A DNA stretch of 64,000 nucleotides from Mycolicibacterium fluoranthenivorans (GTDB lineage: Bacteria > Actinomycetota > Actinomycetes > Mycobacteriales > Mycobacteriaceae), in assembly GCF_011758805.1 (NCBI RefSeq), contig NZ_JAANOW010000001.1, forward strand, positions 2,108,001 to 2,172,000. Direction: 5' to 3'. Below the pieces are notes generated by a model. It had not been told where the DNA came from, made no database searches, and saw only the letters and a list, made by a program, of their open reading frames with translations. Each line of letters begins with the position of its first letter. Within the stretch, counting starts at the first letter, position 1. Positions 32,596 through 41,228 of this stretch are shown piece after piece. Both the position numbers and the translations under genes were made by a program.

Positions 32596-33702
32596 TCAGC
32601 GCCTCGTGAGCTCGGCGTAGCGCGCCAGATGGTAGTCGGTGGAGCCGAACTCGTACTGCACCGCGGTGAGCCGCTTGAAGTAGTGGCCAATGGCGAGTTC
32701 TTCGGTCATGCCCATCCCGCCGTGTAACTGCACCGCGTTCTGGCCGATAAACCGGGCGGCGCGACCGATGGTGGCCTTGGCCGCCGATACCGCCCGGGCC
32801 CGCTGGTCGGCGTCGGCCGTCAGATTGAGCACGGCCAGATACACCGCCGCCACCGACTGCTCGAGCTCCATGTGCATGTCGACCATGCGGTGCTGCAGGG
32901 CCTGGAAACTGCCGATCGCGGTCCCGAACTGCTGACGCTGCTTGCTGTATTCGACGGTGTCGGCCAGCACCTTGCGCATATTGCCCACCGCTTCGGCGCA
33001 TACCGCGGCCGCGCCCTCGTCACGGGCCTGGGCCAACGACGGCCAGGCGGCCCCGTCCTCGCCCAGCAGAGTCGCCGGAACCCCGTCGAACTCGATATCG
33101 GCCGCCCAACGGTCATCGACAGTGCGGTACCCGTGCACGGTGAGACCGGCCGCCGGGTCGGCCATGTCGACCAGGAACAGTGACAGCCCCGCCGTCGTCG
33201 TCGCGGTGACCAGCAGGTGTGTCGCCAGCCGTGCCCCCAGCACCATGATCTTTGCGCCGTCGAGCACCCAGCCGTCGCCGTCGGGGCGGGCCGTGGTGGC
33301 TGCGTCCTGCCAACGTTCCCCGGACTGTGCCTCGGTGGCGGCCAGCGAGATGACAGCCTCACCCGCGACGAGTTGCTCCAGCAGCGCACGTTCCCTGGCC
33401 CGCAGCAACAGCCCGCCCGCCACCACCGCGGTGTCCACGTACGGTTCGACGACGAGTGCCTGCCCCAGCGCTTCGGCGATCACCATGACTTCGACCGGGC
33501 CGCCGCCGATTCCGCCGACCTCCTCGGGCAGCGCGGCGCCGAGGATGCCGAGTTCGTCGGCGAACGCGCGCCAGATCTCGGGTTGCCAACCGGCTCCGAT
33601 CTTCGCCGCAGCCCGGCTGGACTCCAGCTGGTAACGGGTCGACAGGAATTTGGTCAGGCCGTCGCGCAGGAGTTCCTGCTCAGCGGTCAGTGTGAAGTCC
33701 AT
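32596..33702 (-). CDS. Acyl-CoA dehydrogenase, partner subunit (FadE-like)
   Basis: A 368-aa acyl-CoA dehydrogenase starting MDFTLTAEQELLRDGL and ending YEFGSTDYHLARYAELTRR. It is shorter and more divergent than a standard FadE. The central beta domain (SLAATEAQSGERW) has lost the usual TEPxAGSD acyl/FAD loop signature. It keeps GQNAVQLHGGMGMTEE. Its start abuts the stop of the neighbouring FadE. Paired, adjacent FadE genes of this kind in actinobacteria form alpha2beta2 heterotetramers, as in steroid side-chain degradation; that is an inference here. Confidence 0.82.
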   Translation of the reverse strand: MDFTLTAEQELLRDGLTKFLSTRYQLESSRAAAKIGAGWQPEIWRAFADELGILGAALPEEVGGIGGGPVEVMVIAEALGQALVVEPYVDTAVVAGGLLLRARERALLEQLVAGEAVISLAATEAQSGERWQDAATTARPDGDGWVLDGAKIMVLGARLATHLLVTATTTAGLSLFLVDMADPAAGLTVHGYRTVDDRWAADIEFDGVPATLLGEDGAAWPSLAQARDEGAAAVCAEAVGNMRKVLADTVEYSKQRQQFGTAIGSFQALQHRMVDMHMELEQSVAAVYLAVLNLTADADQRARAVSAAKATIGRAARFIGQNAVQLHGGMGMTEELAIGHYFKRLTAVQYEFGSTDYHLARYAELTRR

Positions 33703-34935
33703 CTACAGTCCCAACTCTGCCTTGGCGAGGATATTGCGCTGAATCTCGTTGCTACCGGCATAGATTGAGCCGGCCCGATCGTTGAAGTAGCGCAGCGGTG
33801 CGACCGCCTGCCACGGCTCGCCGGTGAGGTAGCCGTCCTCGGGCACGAGGAAGTCGGCGATGGGTCCGCCCGGGCAGGTTCCGTGCGGCTGGTAGGCCCG
33901 GCCTCGCGGCCCGGCCGCCTCCATGGCGAGTTCGGTGAGCATCTGGCTCAGTTCGGTCGAGATGATCTTGAGCATCGAGGACGCCGCACCGGGATGCCCG
34001 CCACCGGCCAGCGCCGCCAGGACCCGGTACTCCAGGATCTCGAGCACCTCGGTGCGGATCCGGGCATCGGCGAGCTTGCGAGAGAAGGACGGGTCGTCGA
34101 TCAGTGAGCCTCCGGCCGGCGCGGGTTGGGTGGCCGCTGCCTCGGCCACCTGTTCGGCCATCACCTGCAGCGCCGGTGCGGTGGCACCGCCACCGCGCTC
34201 GAACTCCAGCAGATACTTCGCGACGGTCCAGCCGTCGTCGATCTGTCCGATGACGTTGGCTTTCGGAACCCGGACCTCATCGAAGAAGACCTGACTCTGT
34301 ACCTCCTCGCCGGAGGTCATCACCAGCGGCCGGATCTCGATCCCCGGGGTGGTCATGTCGATCAGCACGAACGTGATGCCCTGCTGCTTCTTGCCGGTGC
34401 GTGAGGTGCGCACCAGGGCGAACATCCAGTTGGCCTCGGTGGCGTGCGTGGTCCAGATCTTGCTGCCGGTGCACACCAGGTCGTCGCCGTCGTGCACGGC
34501 GGCCATCGTCAGTGCGGCCAGGTCGGAGCCGGCCTCGGGTTCGGAATAGCCCTGGCAGAAGAACACCTCGCCGGTGAGGATGCGCGGCAGGAAGAAGTTC
34601 TTCTGTTCGTCGGTGCCGAACTTGACGATGGCGTGGGCCACCATGCGGATTCCCATCGGGGATAACGACGGCGCACCGGCGAGCTGGGATTCCCGGCTGA
34701 AGATGTAGTGCTGGGTCAGCGTCCAGTCGCACCCGCCGTGCTCAACGGGCCAGGCGGGAGCGGCCCAGCCGCGTTCGTGCAGGATCCGCTGCCACTCCAT
34801 GCTGGCCTCGTGATCGCTGTAAACGCTGGTCATCAGGCGGCCGGCCCGCCGTAGTTCGGGTGTGAGCCGGGCCGCGAGGAACTCGCGCACCTCGTCCCGG
34901 AAGGCGGCATCCGCCTCCGACCAACTCAGGTCCAT
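33703..34935 (-). CDS. Acyl-CoA dehydrogenase, probable catalytic subunit (FadE-like)
   Basis: A 410-aa acyl-CoA dehydrogenase with FCQGYSEPEAGSDLA (acyl-CoA and FAD contacts) and a C-terminal SNEIQRNILAKAELGL. The usual catalytic Glu of the YEG motif is Ala here (IYAGSNEIQ). A Glu in LLEFERGGG sits where isovaleryl-CoA dehydrogenase and the steroid-type FadE heteromers place their base. It is the first gene of a two-gene operon; GGAAGG lies 11 nt before the ATG. It probably introduces a double bond into a branched or ring-bearing acyl-CoA, together with the downstream subunit. Confidence 0.85.
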   Translation of the reverse strand: MDLSWSEADAAFRDEVREFLAARLTPELRRAGRLMTSVYSDHEASMEWQRILHERGWAAPAWPVEHGGCDWTLTQHYIFSRESQLAGAPSLSPMGIRMVAHAIVKFGTDEQKNFFLPRILTGEVFFCQGYSEPEAGSDLAALTMAAVHDGDDLVCTGSKIWTTHATEANWMFALVRTSRTGKKQQGITFVLIDMTTPGIEIRPLVMTSGEEVQSQVFFDEVRVPKANVIGQIDDGWTVAKYLLEFERGGGATAPALQVMAEQVAEAAATQPAPAGGSLIDDPSFSRKLADARIRTEVLEILEYRVLAALAGGGHPGAASSMLKIISTELSQMLTELAMEAAGPRGRAYQPHGTCPGGPIADFLVPEDGYLTGEPWQAVAPLRYFNDRAGSIYAGSNEIQRNILAKAELGL

Positions 34936-35331
34936 ATCTGCGTAACCTTCCCTCGGCTATCTAACTACGTAATATAACTGGAGCCTTCGCCCCGGACGGT
35001 ACCGAAGGGTGTGATCGGGTCGACAGGGTTGCGGACACGGGTCGGCGCAGAATTCTGCACAGCTGTTCCGATGGGTCGGGTGCTATCTTCATCTGGTTGC
35101 CGCGGTCCATGCTGGCAAACCCCCTCGATCCCTCGCGTGGACCGCGGCTCCTCTTTGCGAAAGTGTGCTGGTGCGGGGCTGTGTGCGTCTCGGTTGATTA
35201 CTTCCACAAGTGTCAATACTGTGGGGAGCCCCGACTTCCGGGTCTGCCTGAACGCATCGCCTCTGTTGCTCACAGCCACACTGCGTACGCGGCGGTTCAA
35301 GATTGAGCAACGGTGAGGTCACTAACGAGCC
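34936..35331. other. 396-bp intergenic region between divergent genes
   Basis: No supported gene. An AT-rich patch (34960-34980, around TAACTACGTAATATAACT) lies just upstream of the FadE pair and may be its promoter. A possible promoter for the flavoprotein is TTGATT (35194-35199), 17 bp, TACTGT (35217-35222). An open frame at 35011-35316 has no ribosome binding site and atypical composition. Confidence 0.5.
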
Positions 35332-36078
35332 ATGTGGGACGACGAGGTCGAAGTCATTTCGGTAGGTGCGGGTCCGGGGGGCCTGGCCTACGTGGCGGCC
35401 GCCGCCGACGCCGGGCTGGACGTCCTGATCGCGGCGCCGCCGCGGCGCACGGACGTCCACGCCGGTGACGCTGCGCGCGGCTGGCTGCCCACCGTCGGCG
35501 ATCCTGCCACCGACGAGTACCTGGCCGAACTGGTCGCCGGGGCGACTCCGCCGGCCGTTGCCGGCGCTCCCGATCTGCCGGTGCGCACCCTGTACAGCCC
35601 GCCCGTGCAGCGCACGCGAAAATCCGTCGTGGAGACCTTCGTCGGTCCTCGGCTGTCCGTCTGGGCCGGCGCCTGCCTGGCGTCCTCGTTCGGCGCGGTG
35701 CTGACGACGGTGGACCACTGGCCGGCCACCATGCGCACAGCCGAGGGTCTCTCGGTGGGAGTCGCCCCGATCGGCGCGGCGGACGGCCGCGCACTGGACG
35801 ATTGGCTGGCCGAGGCGGTGCACGAGCGGGAGATCTCCACCCTCGACGACGCGACGTTGCAGCGCCTGGTGTTCGAGGACGGCCGGGTGATCGGCGTGGT
35901 CTTCGACACGCCTGACGGCGAGTACGCGGTGCAGGCCCGCCATGGCGTGGTGTTGACGCCGACCGAGCCGACGCCGACCGCGCCGGTCCCCGCCGGCGGC
36001 GATATCGCGCTGGTGGGGCTGGCGGGGAGTCGATTCGTGCGGGTTGAGTTGGTGCACACCGAGGATGCCCCGGACTGA
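35332..36078 (+). CDS. Small FAD/NAD(P)-binding protein
   Basis: A 248-aa protein with an N-terminal dinucleotide-binding fold (VISVGAGPGGLAYVAAAADAGLDVLI, residues about 8-33). Unlike full-length flavin monooxygenases it ends soon after the second beta-sheet region (RHGVVLTP...GDIALVGLAGSRFVRVEL). No catalytic motif is apparent. It stands alone between the FadE operon and the convergent c-di-GMP gene. It could be a minimal flavoprotein or an FAD-binding remnant; function unknown. Confidence 0.65.
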   Translation: MWDDEVEVISVGAGPGGLAYVAAAADAGLDVLIAAPPRRTDVHAGDAARGWLPTVGDPATDEYLAELVAGATPPAVAGAPDLPVRTLYSPPVQRTRKSVVETFVGPRLSVWAGACLASSFGAVLTTVDHWPATMRTAEGLSVGVAPIGAADGRALDDWLAEAVHEREISTLDDATLQRLVFEDGRVIGVVFDTPDGEYAVQARHGVVLTPTEPTPTAPVPAGGDIALVGLAGSRFVRVELVHTEDAPD

Positions 36079-36093
36079 GGCCGCAGCTAGCGT

Positions 36094-37968
36094 CTAGGGC
36101 CGCAGGCCCGTCGAGAAATCGACCGAGACCCGGCGCTGGCGCAGCAGCGCCTCCATGGCGTCGCTGGAGATCGGGCGCGAGAGCAGGAATCCCTGCGCGC
36201 GGTGGCAACCGTGGCGCAGCAGCGTCACCGCGGCCGAATCCGTCTCCACCCCCTCGGCGATCAGTTCGAGCCCGAACGCCTCCGCGAGCGCGATGATGGC
36301 GCGCACGATGGCGAGGTCACCCGGGCTGGCGCCGAGGTCCTGGACGAAGCTCTTGTCGATCTTCAGCGCGTCCACCGGCAGCGACTTCAGCAGCGACAGC
36401 ACGCTGTAACCGGTCCCGAAATCGTCGATGGCCACCTGCACCCCGACATCGCGCAGTCCGGCCAGGGTGATCCGTGCGGTATCGATGTCCTGGACGACGA
36501 CGCTCTCGGTGATCTCCAGGCACACCGAGCTGCGTTCGAGTCCGAACTCGTGCAGGATGCCGGCGACCGATTCGATGAACCCGTCGGCGACCAACTGCAC
36601 CGGTGAGACGTTGATCCGCAACACGGTGTCCTGGCCGACGCCGTTGGCCTGCCATCGGGCGAAGTCGGCGCACGCGGTACGCATCACCCAGCGGCCGAGT
36701 TCGCCGGCGAGATTGATGGATTCGGCGACCCCGATGAACGAGTCGGGGGCGAGCAAACCACGCGTCGGATGCTGCCAGCGCACGAGCGCCTCAGCGCCGA
36801 GAATCCTCCCGGTCCGCATATCGATCTCAGGTAGGTAGCGCAGGAACAGTGCGCCGGTCTCGACCACGTTCTGCAGGTGCAGTTCGATATCGTTGCGGAA
36901 CTCGTTTTCCAGTTCCATCGCGTCGGAGAACACCGCCACCTGATTGCCGCCGGAGTTTTTCGCGGTCAGGACCGCCTGATCGGCGCGTCGGAGCAGATCC
37001 GAGGTGGTGTCGCGACCCGGGAAGCCGAGCGCGACGCCGATGCTCACGGTGCGCGTGAGCATTTCACCGTCGATCGGTACCCGTTCGCCCAACACGGCTT
37101 GCAGCCGGTAGGCCAGCTCTTCTGCCTCGACCGTGGACATCGCCGCCGCCGGGATCACCACGAACTCGTCGCCGCCGAGCCGCGCGATCATGGCGGGTCC
37201 GACTGCCGCGGCCAGCCGCTCGGCGAGCACCCGGATGAACCGGTCACCGGCGATGTGGCCGAGGTAGTCGTTGATCGCCTTGAGCCGGTCGAGATCCAGG
37301 AACAGCGCTGTCACCGGACCCGGTCGTCGGGCTCGTAGCCGCTGGTCCAGGTGCGCGGTCAGGGCCCGCCGGTTGTGCAACCCGGTCAGGTCGTCGTGTT
37401 CGGCGAGAAAGCGCAGCCGGTCCTCGGCGGCGACCCTGGCCTGCACCTGCGCGAACAGCGAGGCGATGGCCATCAGGGCATTGAGTTCCTCGTCACTCCA
37501 CTGCCGCACACCGATCTTGACGAAGCCGAGGACGCCGGTGGTCACCTCGCCGGACAGCAACGGCACGCACGCCATCGACGTGGTGGGGATATGCCGCCCC
37601 GACTCGATGGTCCGCTGGTAGTCGAGCGTGCTGTTGGGATCGAATACCTTGGGCGCTTTGAGGGTTTCGGCGAGCTTGAACACCGGGTCGGCATCGGCGA
37701 AGTAGACGAGCGCGAGGGGATCGGGCCCCTCGCTCTCCGGCCTCGGCGGCCATTCGGCGATCAAGCGGGTCGCATGAATCGTGTGGTCGTTGTGCCGCAG
37801 GAAGCTGAAGTCGACGTCGAAGTACTTGACCAGTTCGGCCAGGACCTGCCTGCTGACCGAGGCGGCGGTAGCGGCGTCGACGGCGATCAGTCGGGTGGCG
37901 ACCGCTGTGACGAGTAGCTCCAGACTGGGGGGCGACACCTCTACCTCTTGTCCGGGCGTCGCCGTCAC
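36094..37968 (-). CDS. dcpA: Bifunctional c-di-GMP cyclase/phosphodiesterase, GAF-GGDEF-EAL
   Basis: A 624-aa soluble protein. A GAF sensor domain spans about 20-185, a GGDEF domain has RLGGDEFVV (265-269), and an EAL domain has GAEALVRWQHP (393-395), EITESV, DDFGTGYS, KIDKSF and EGVET. Both active sites look intact, so it should make and break c-di-GMP. The RxxD inhibitory site is absent before GGDEF (sequence VGPAMIARLGGDEF). Architecture and length match DcpA of M. smegmatis and Rv1354c. The GTG start overlaps the moeY stop (GTGA), making it the third gene of an operon. Confidence 0.92.
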   Translation of the reverse strand: MTATPGQEVEVSPPSLELLVTAVATRLIAVDAATAASVSRQVLAELVKYFDVDFSFLRHNDHTIHATRLIAEWPPRPESEGPDPLALVYFADADPVFKLAETLKAPKVFDPNSTLDYQRTIESGRHIPTTSMACVPLLSGEVTTGVLGFVKIGVRQWSDEELNALMAIASLFAQVQARVAAEDRLRFLAEHDDLTGLHNRRALTAHLDQRLRARRPGPVTALFLDLDRLKAINDYLGHIAGDRFIRVLAERLAAAVGPAMIARLGGDEFVVIPAAAMSTVEAEELAYRLQAVLGERVPIDGEMLTRTVSIGVALGFPGRDTTSDLLRRADQAVLTAKNSGGNQVAVFSDAMELENEFRNDIELHLQNVVETGALFLRYLPEIDMRTGRILGAEALVRWQHPTRGLLAPDSFIGVAESINLAGELGRWVMRTACADFARWQANGVGQDTVLRINVSPVQLVADGFIESVAGILHEFGLERSSVCLEITESVVVQDIDTARITLAGLRDVGVQVAIDDFGTGYSVLSLLKSLPVDALKIDKSFVQDLGASPGDLAIVRAIIALAEAFGLELIAEGVETDSAAVTLLRHGCHRAQGFLLSRPISSDAMEALLRQRRVSVDFSTGLRP

Positions 37969-40088
37969 GGCGACACGGTCTGGCGGGGTGGACTCTGACG
38001 GCGGCTCCGCACCGACGGAGGCGGGGCCTCGGTGAATCGCAACACCAATGCCTGTGCCTCCTGCGGTTCGGCGCCGATCAGCTTGCGGAAAGTGTATTGC
38101 AGGGAACGCAGTTCACCGGTGAAGGTGGGGGTCAAGGATGCCAGTTCGTTGTCATCGTGGGCGTAGAGGAAGGCGGGGGAGACGGGTTGCACCGCCAGTC
38201 CGTGCTGTTGGGCGGCGATCCAGACCGCCTCGACGGCCTCGCCGGCCCGGGCGTAATCGGCCAGCGTGCCTCCGGCGAACGACACCACCGCCAGGGCCGA
38301 ACCGGCGACGACGCGGTCGCGGGTGTCAGTGCCGAGCACACCACCGGCGTCCCAGCGGGCCAGCTGTGCCATTACGTCCGCGCGGCGCAGCACGTCTAGA
38401 ACCGCTAGATCCGACGCCGGTAACTCCAGGCCGCGCACGTCGATCCCATACTCCGGAGCGGGATCCCCCGGCCACCAGAGCTCGGAGAACATCTCCGCGT
38501 GCAATGTCGGGGTGAGATACCGGAGGCGGTCCGCGGCGGCCAGAACCGCTGCGCCCGCTTCGATTTCACTTCTGGCGGTGAGCAGGTGCAGCCGGACGCC
38601 GAAGTGGGAAGCCTTGGCCCGCAACAGTTCTGCAACGTGCGGCGAGATCTCGGTGCCGGAGCCCCGATGTCTGTTGGTGGCGCGGTCGAGCATCGGTGCG
38701 TACAGCGCCGCCAGCTCGGGGTCGGCCGCGCCGGACAGAGACACGACTGCTTCCAGCGGTGAGCTCTTGCCGCCGCCGGTAACGGTCACCTCGGTGCCGT
38801 GGCCGCGCGACGCGGCGGCCACCCTGGCGTTGAACACCGCGGCGCCGAGGGCGACCGCGCTGCCGCGGAATTCGACGTCCATCATGGTGGTCCGGGCCGG
38901 ATCGATGCGCACCGTCAGCGTGTCCCGCCCCGTCTCGATCTGCCAGGGTTGCGCATTGCCGCCGGACGGGGCGCGGGTGGCGGCCGCCGCCATGACGGTC
39001 GGAACGGACGCGAACTCGCCCTGGTCGAGGTCGGGGACCACCTCGTCGACGTGATCCCGCTGGGCGGTATAGGGGTCGGTGGAGTGCGTCATCTCCGCCC
39101 CGATATCGATGCGCACCCGGCCCGACGGCAGGGTTTCACCCAAGCCGATCCGTCGCACCGCTTCGGTGACGAGTGACGCGCCGAGCGTCACCTCACCGGC
39201 CAGTTGCGGCCAGGTCGACAGGGTCTCGCCCACCTCGCACAACGACGCCGCCATCCGCGCGGACAATTGGCCGGCATCGAGGATGCCGAGCACATGGGGC
39301 ACCTTGTCGGCGCTGGTGAGACCCGCCAGGCCAGCGGTCTGCACGTCACCGAGCAGCCCGTGCAGAATCGGTCGGGCCGGATCCAGATCGAAACGCTCGA
39401 CATCGACGAGACCGCGATCGCTGGTGGCCATCAGCACCGGGATGCGGCGGGCCCGCGCAGCCTCGCGCAGCAGCACCTTGGTGTCCAGGGAGTCACAGAC
39501 CTCGACGACGATGTCGAGGCCGTCGAGGAAGGCGTCGATCGTCTCGGGGGTGAGCCCGGAGGTTTCGGCGCGCACGGGCAGGTACGGGTCCAGTTCGGCG
39601 ATCCGGCGCGCGGCGACGATCGCCTTGTTGTGGCCTTCGTCGAACACCGTGGCGGGCACCCGATTGAGATTGCTGAGCTCCAGATCGTCGAAATCGGTGA
39701 GCCGCAATTCGCCGCAGATGCCCTGAGCGGCAAGAGTGTGCGCGATCACGTGACCGACACTGAGTCCGACGATGCCGATGCGCAGCTCCCCGAGCCGGTT
39801 CTGCTCGTCGAGGGTGATGAGATTGCGGTTACGGTCCAGCCGGAGCCGGCGGAACGCCCGCGGGCCGAGCATCGCCAACACTGATCGTCGCCACGGGAAG
39901 TAGATCCAGTGCGGGGACTCGGCGAGGATGTCCTCGGTCGGTTCGGGCGTCAGCTTGAGCAGAGCGGCGCGTTGTCCGGCCAGATTGTCGATGAACTCGA
40001 TATCCGGCCTGGCGCGCAGTTGCCAGAGCAACTCGGCATGGCCGGCCTCGTCATCGGACAGAATGATCGCATTGCCCGTTTCCGTCAC
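37965..40088 (-). CDS. moeY: ThiF/E1-like and nitroreductase fusion protein (MoeY type)
   Basis: A 707-aa two-domain protein (Rv1355c type). Residues 100-330 form a ThiF/MoeB/E1-like adenylating domain: IGIVGLSVGHVIAHTLA, then LRLTDFDDLELSNLNR, VVEVCDS, and a possible thioester Cys near 198 or 284. Residues 360-640 form an FMN nitroreductase-like domain starting TRAPSGGNAQPWQ (371-383). The known pathway name (molybdopterin) comes from domain homology only. The GTG start overlaps the upstream stop (GTGA) and the stop overlaps dcpA (GTGA). E1 plus FMN-oxidoreductase pairs are also used to make azol(in)e heterocycles in peptides, so a biosynthetic role is conceivable. Confidence 0.85.
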   Translation of the reverse strand: MTETGNAIILSDDEAGHAELLWQLRARPDIEFIDNLAGQRAALLKLTPEPTEDILAESPHWIYFPWRRSVLAMLGPRAFRRLRLDRNRNLITLDEQNRLGELRIGIVGLSVGHVIAHTLAAQGICGELRLTDFDDLELSNLNRVPATVFDEGHNKAIVAARRIAELDPYLPVRAETSGLTPETIDAFLDGLDIVVEVCDSLDTKVLLREAARARRIPVLMATSDRGLVDVERFDLDPARPILHGLLGDVQTAGLAGLTSADKVPHVLGILDAGQLSARMAASLCEVGETLSTWPQLAGEVTLGASLVTEAVRRIGLGETLPSGRVRIDIGAEMTHSTDPYTAQRDHVDEVVPDLDQGEFASVPTVMAAAATRAPSGGNAQPWQIETGRDTLTVRIDPARTTMMDVEFRGSAVALGAAVFNARVAAASRGHGTEVTVTGGGKSSPLEAVVSLSGAADPELAALYAPMLDRATNRHRGSGTEISPHVAELLRAKASHFGVRLHLLTARSEIEAGAAVLAAADRLRYLTPTLHAEMFSELWWPGDPAPEYGIDVRGLELPASDLAVLDVLRRADVMAQLARWDAGGVLGTDTRDRVVAGSALAVVSFAGGTLADYARAGEAVEAVWIAAQQHGLAVQPVSPAFLYAHDDNELASLTPTFTGELRSLQYTFRKLIGAEPQEAQALVLRFTEAPPPSVRSRRQSPPRQTVSP

Positions 40089-40828
40089 GCGTCGCTCCCA
40101 GCTGCGGTGTCGTCGGCATCCAGCCCGGCCATGAGCGGCAACAGAATTCGCGACTCGGCCAAGATCGTCGAAATCTGCTGCGGTTCGGCCGAGCGGGCGA
40201 ACTCGGCGCGATCCCACCACATCATCTTCGTCTGGTACCTGGCATCGGGATAGGGGGTGGCGGGTATGCGAGACACGACGATACCGCCGGAGGACCGCCA
40301 GCGGTCCAGTACATGCGCCGCGGCCGTCGCCATGGCGAATTTGGCTCCCAGTATCGCGGTGGCGTGTAGCGGCATCCGTGCGAGCGCGGCGGTCAGATTT
40401 CGTCCTCGGTCGTGCTTGGCGGTCCAGGCCGTCTTGATCTCCACGACGCCGAACGGTAGGCGGTCGCCGATCATTTTGCGGACGGCCGTCAGCCCGGGCT
40501 GGCCGTCCCACTCCACGACGGCGTGCGACTCTTCGACCGCACCGTAGGGACCCTGGGCGCGCACCCCACCCACGACCGTGCCGGTGGAGTCGAGTGCGGT
40601 GAGGAAGAGCGACGTCATGGCCGGATCACGCAGGACATCTTCGTCGATCGCGCGTTCGGCACCGTGCTCCCGGTAGCTGTACAGCGCGCCGTCGATGAAG
40701 TCGTCCCACAGTTCGGGCTCGGCTCCGGGCGTACTCATCACGAGGGTGCAGTCGGTGCCGACGTCCCACCATTGCGCGGTTTCGACTGCGCCCGGTGCGG
40801 TAGTCACCTCGGCCAAGGAAGTGCTCAT
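40085..40828 (-). CDS. Acyltransferase-like protein upstream of moeY
   Basis: A 247-aa protein resembling the GNAT / N-acyl-amino-acid synthase fold: LFLTALDSTGTVVGGVRAQGP (strand-turn-strand), VVEWDGQPGLTAVR and ALARMPLHATAILGAKFAMATAAAHVLDRWRSSGGIVVSRI. No exact motif confirms acetyl-CoA binding, so this is a fold guess. I start at the ATG giving MSTSLAEV, with GGGG 8 nt upstream. It is the first gene of the three-gene operon with moeY and dcpA. The genes were probably kept together, which suggests it supplies or modifies a substrate for MoeY. Confidence 0.6.
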   Translation of the reverse strand: MSTSLAEVTTAPGAVETAQWWDVGTDCTLVMSTPGAEPELWDDFIDGALYSYREHGAERAIDEDVLRDPAMTSLFLTALDSTGTVVGGVRAQGPYGAVEESHAVVEWDGQPGLTAVRKMIGDRLPFGVVEIKTAWTAKHDRGRNLTAALARMPLHATAILGAKFAMATAAAHVLDRWRSSGGIVVSRIPATPYPDARYQTKMMWWDRAEFARSAEPQQISTILAESRILLPLMAGLDADDTAAGSDA

Positions 40829-41228
40829 CGTGAACCCCGATCGAGTAGCCGGCATCGCTGCTGCGATGCGTGCATTTTCATGCCATTTCAAATAGGTCGA
40901 TTAAGTATCGCCATATCCTGGGGTTATTCCAGAGGAATCTTTTGACCGTAAATGCCAACCATTTGCTGTAGCGAAAACCCGGACTGAACAGCAATGACCC
41001 GGCCATGGCTATTTATTATGTTTTGCGTCAATTAATGGGGACGAAGCATAGGATACGGCAAAAATTTCGCATTGTGTCAATAATTGCCTGCGTGATCGCG
41101 GCCGGCTGGCCGTCTCGGGGCCCGGATTGCCGTATTTGGCCGAAGGCGACGAGTTCGCGCTTCGGACCCGGTGGTCGGGCCGTCCTCACAAGAGGCTATG
41201 TATGAAGCGTTACTCGAGAGGAGAAATA
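40829..41228. other. AT-rich 400-bp intergenic island between divergent genes
   Basis: From about 40880 to 41110 the DNA is clearly richer in A and T than its surroundings, with runs such as TATTTATTATGTTTTGCG and CAAAAATTTCGC. It contains no convincing gene. A 66-codon frame at 41005-41205 has no ribosome binding site. The region must hold the promoters of the moeY operon (leftward) and of the MaoC gene (rightward). An imperfect hairpin, CCTGGGTTATTCCAGAGG, lies near 40917-40934. Confidence 0.6.

Noticed and set aside
35011..35316. 101-codon ORF before the flavoprotein
   Set aside because: No ribosome binding site, odd composition, and it overlaps the likely promoter of the next gene.
41005..41205. 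66-codon ORF in the AT-rich island (MAIYYVLRQL...)
   Set aside because: No Shine-Dalgarno, and its second half runs through the region just before the MaoC start in a biased frame. A hydrophobic stretch alone is not enough.
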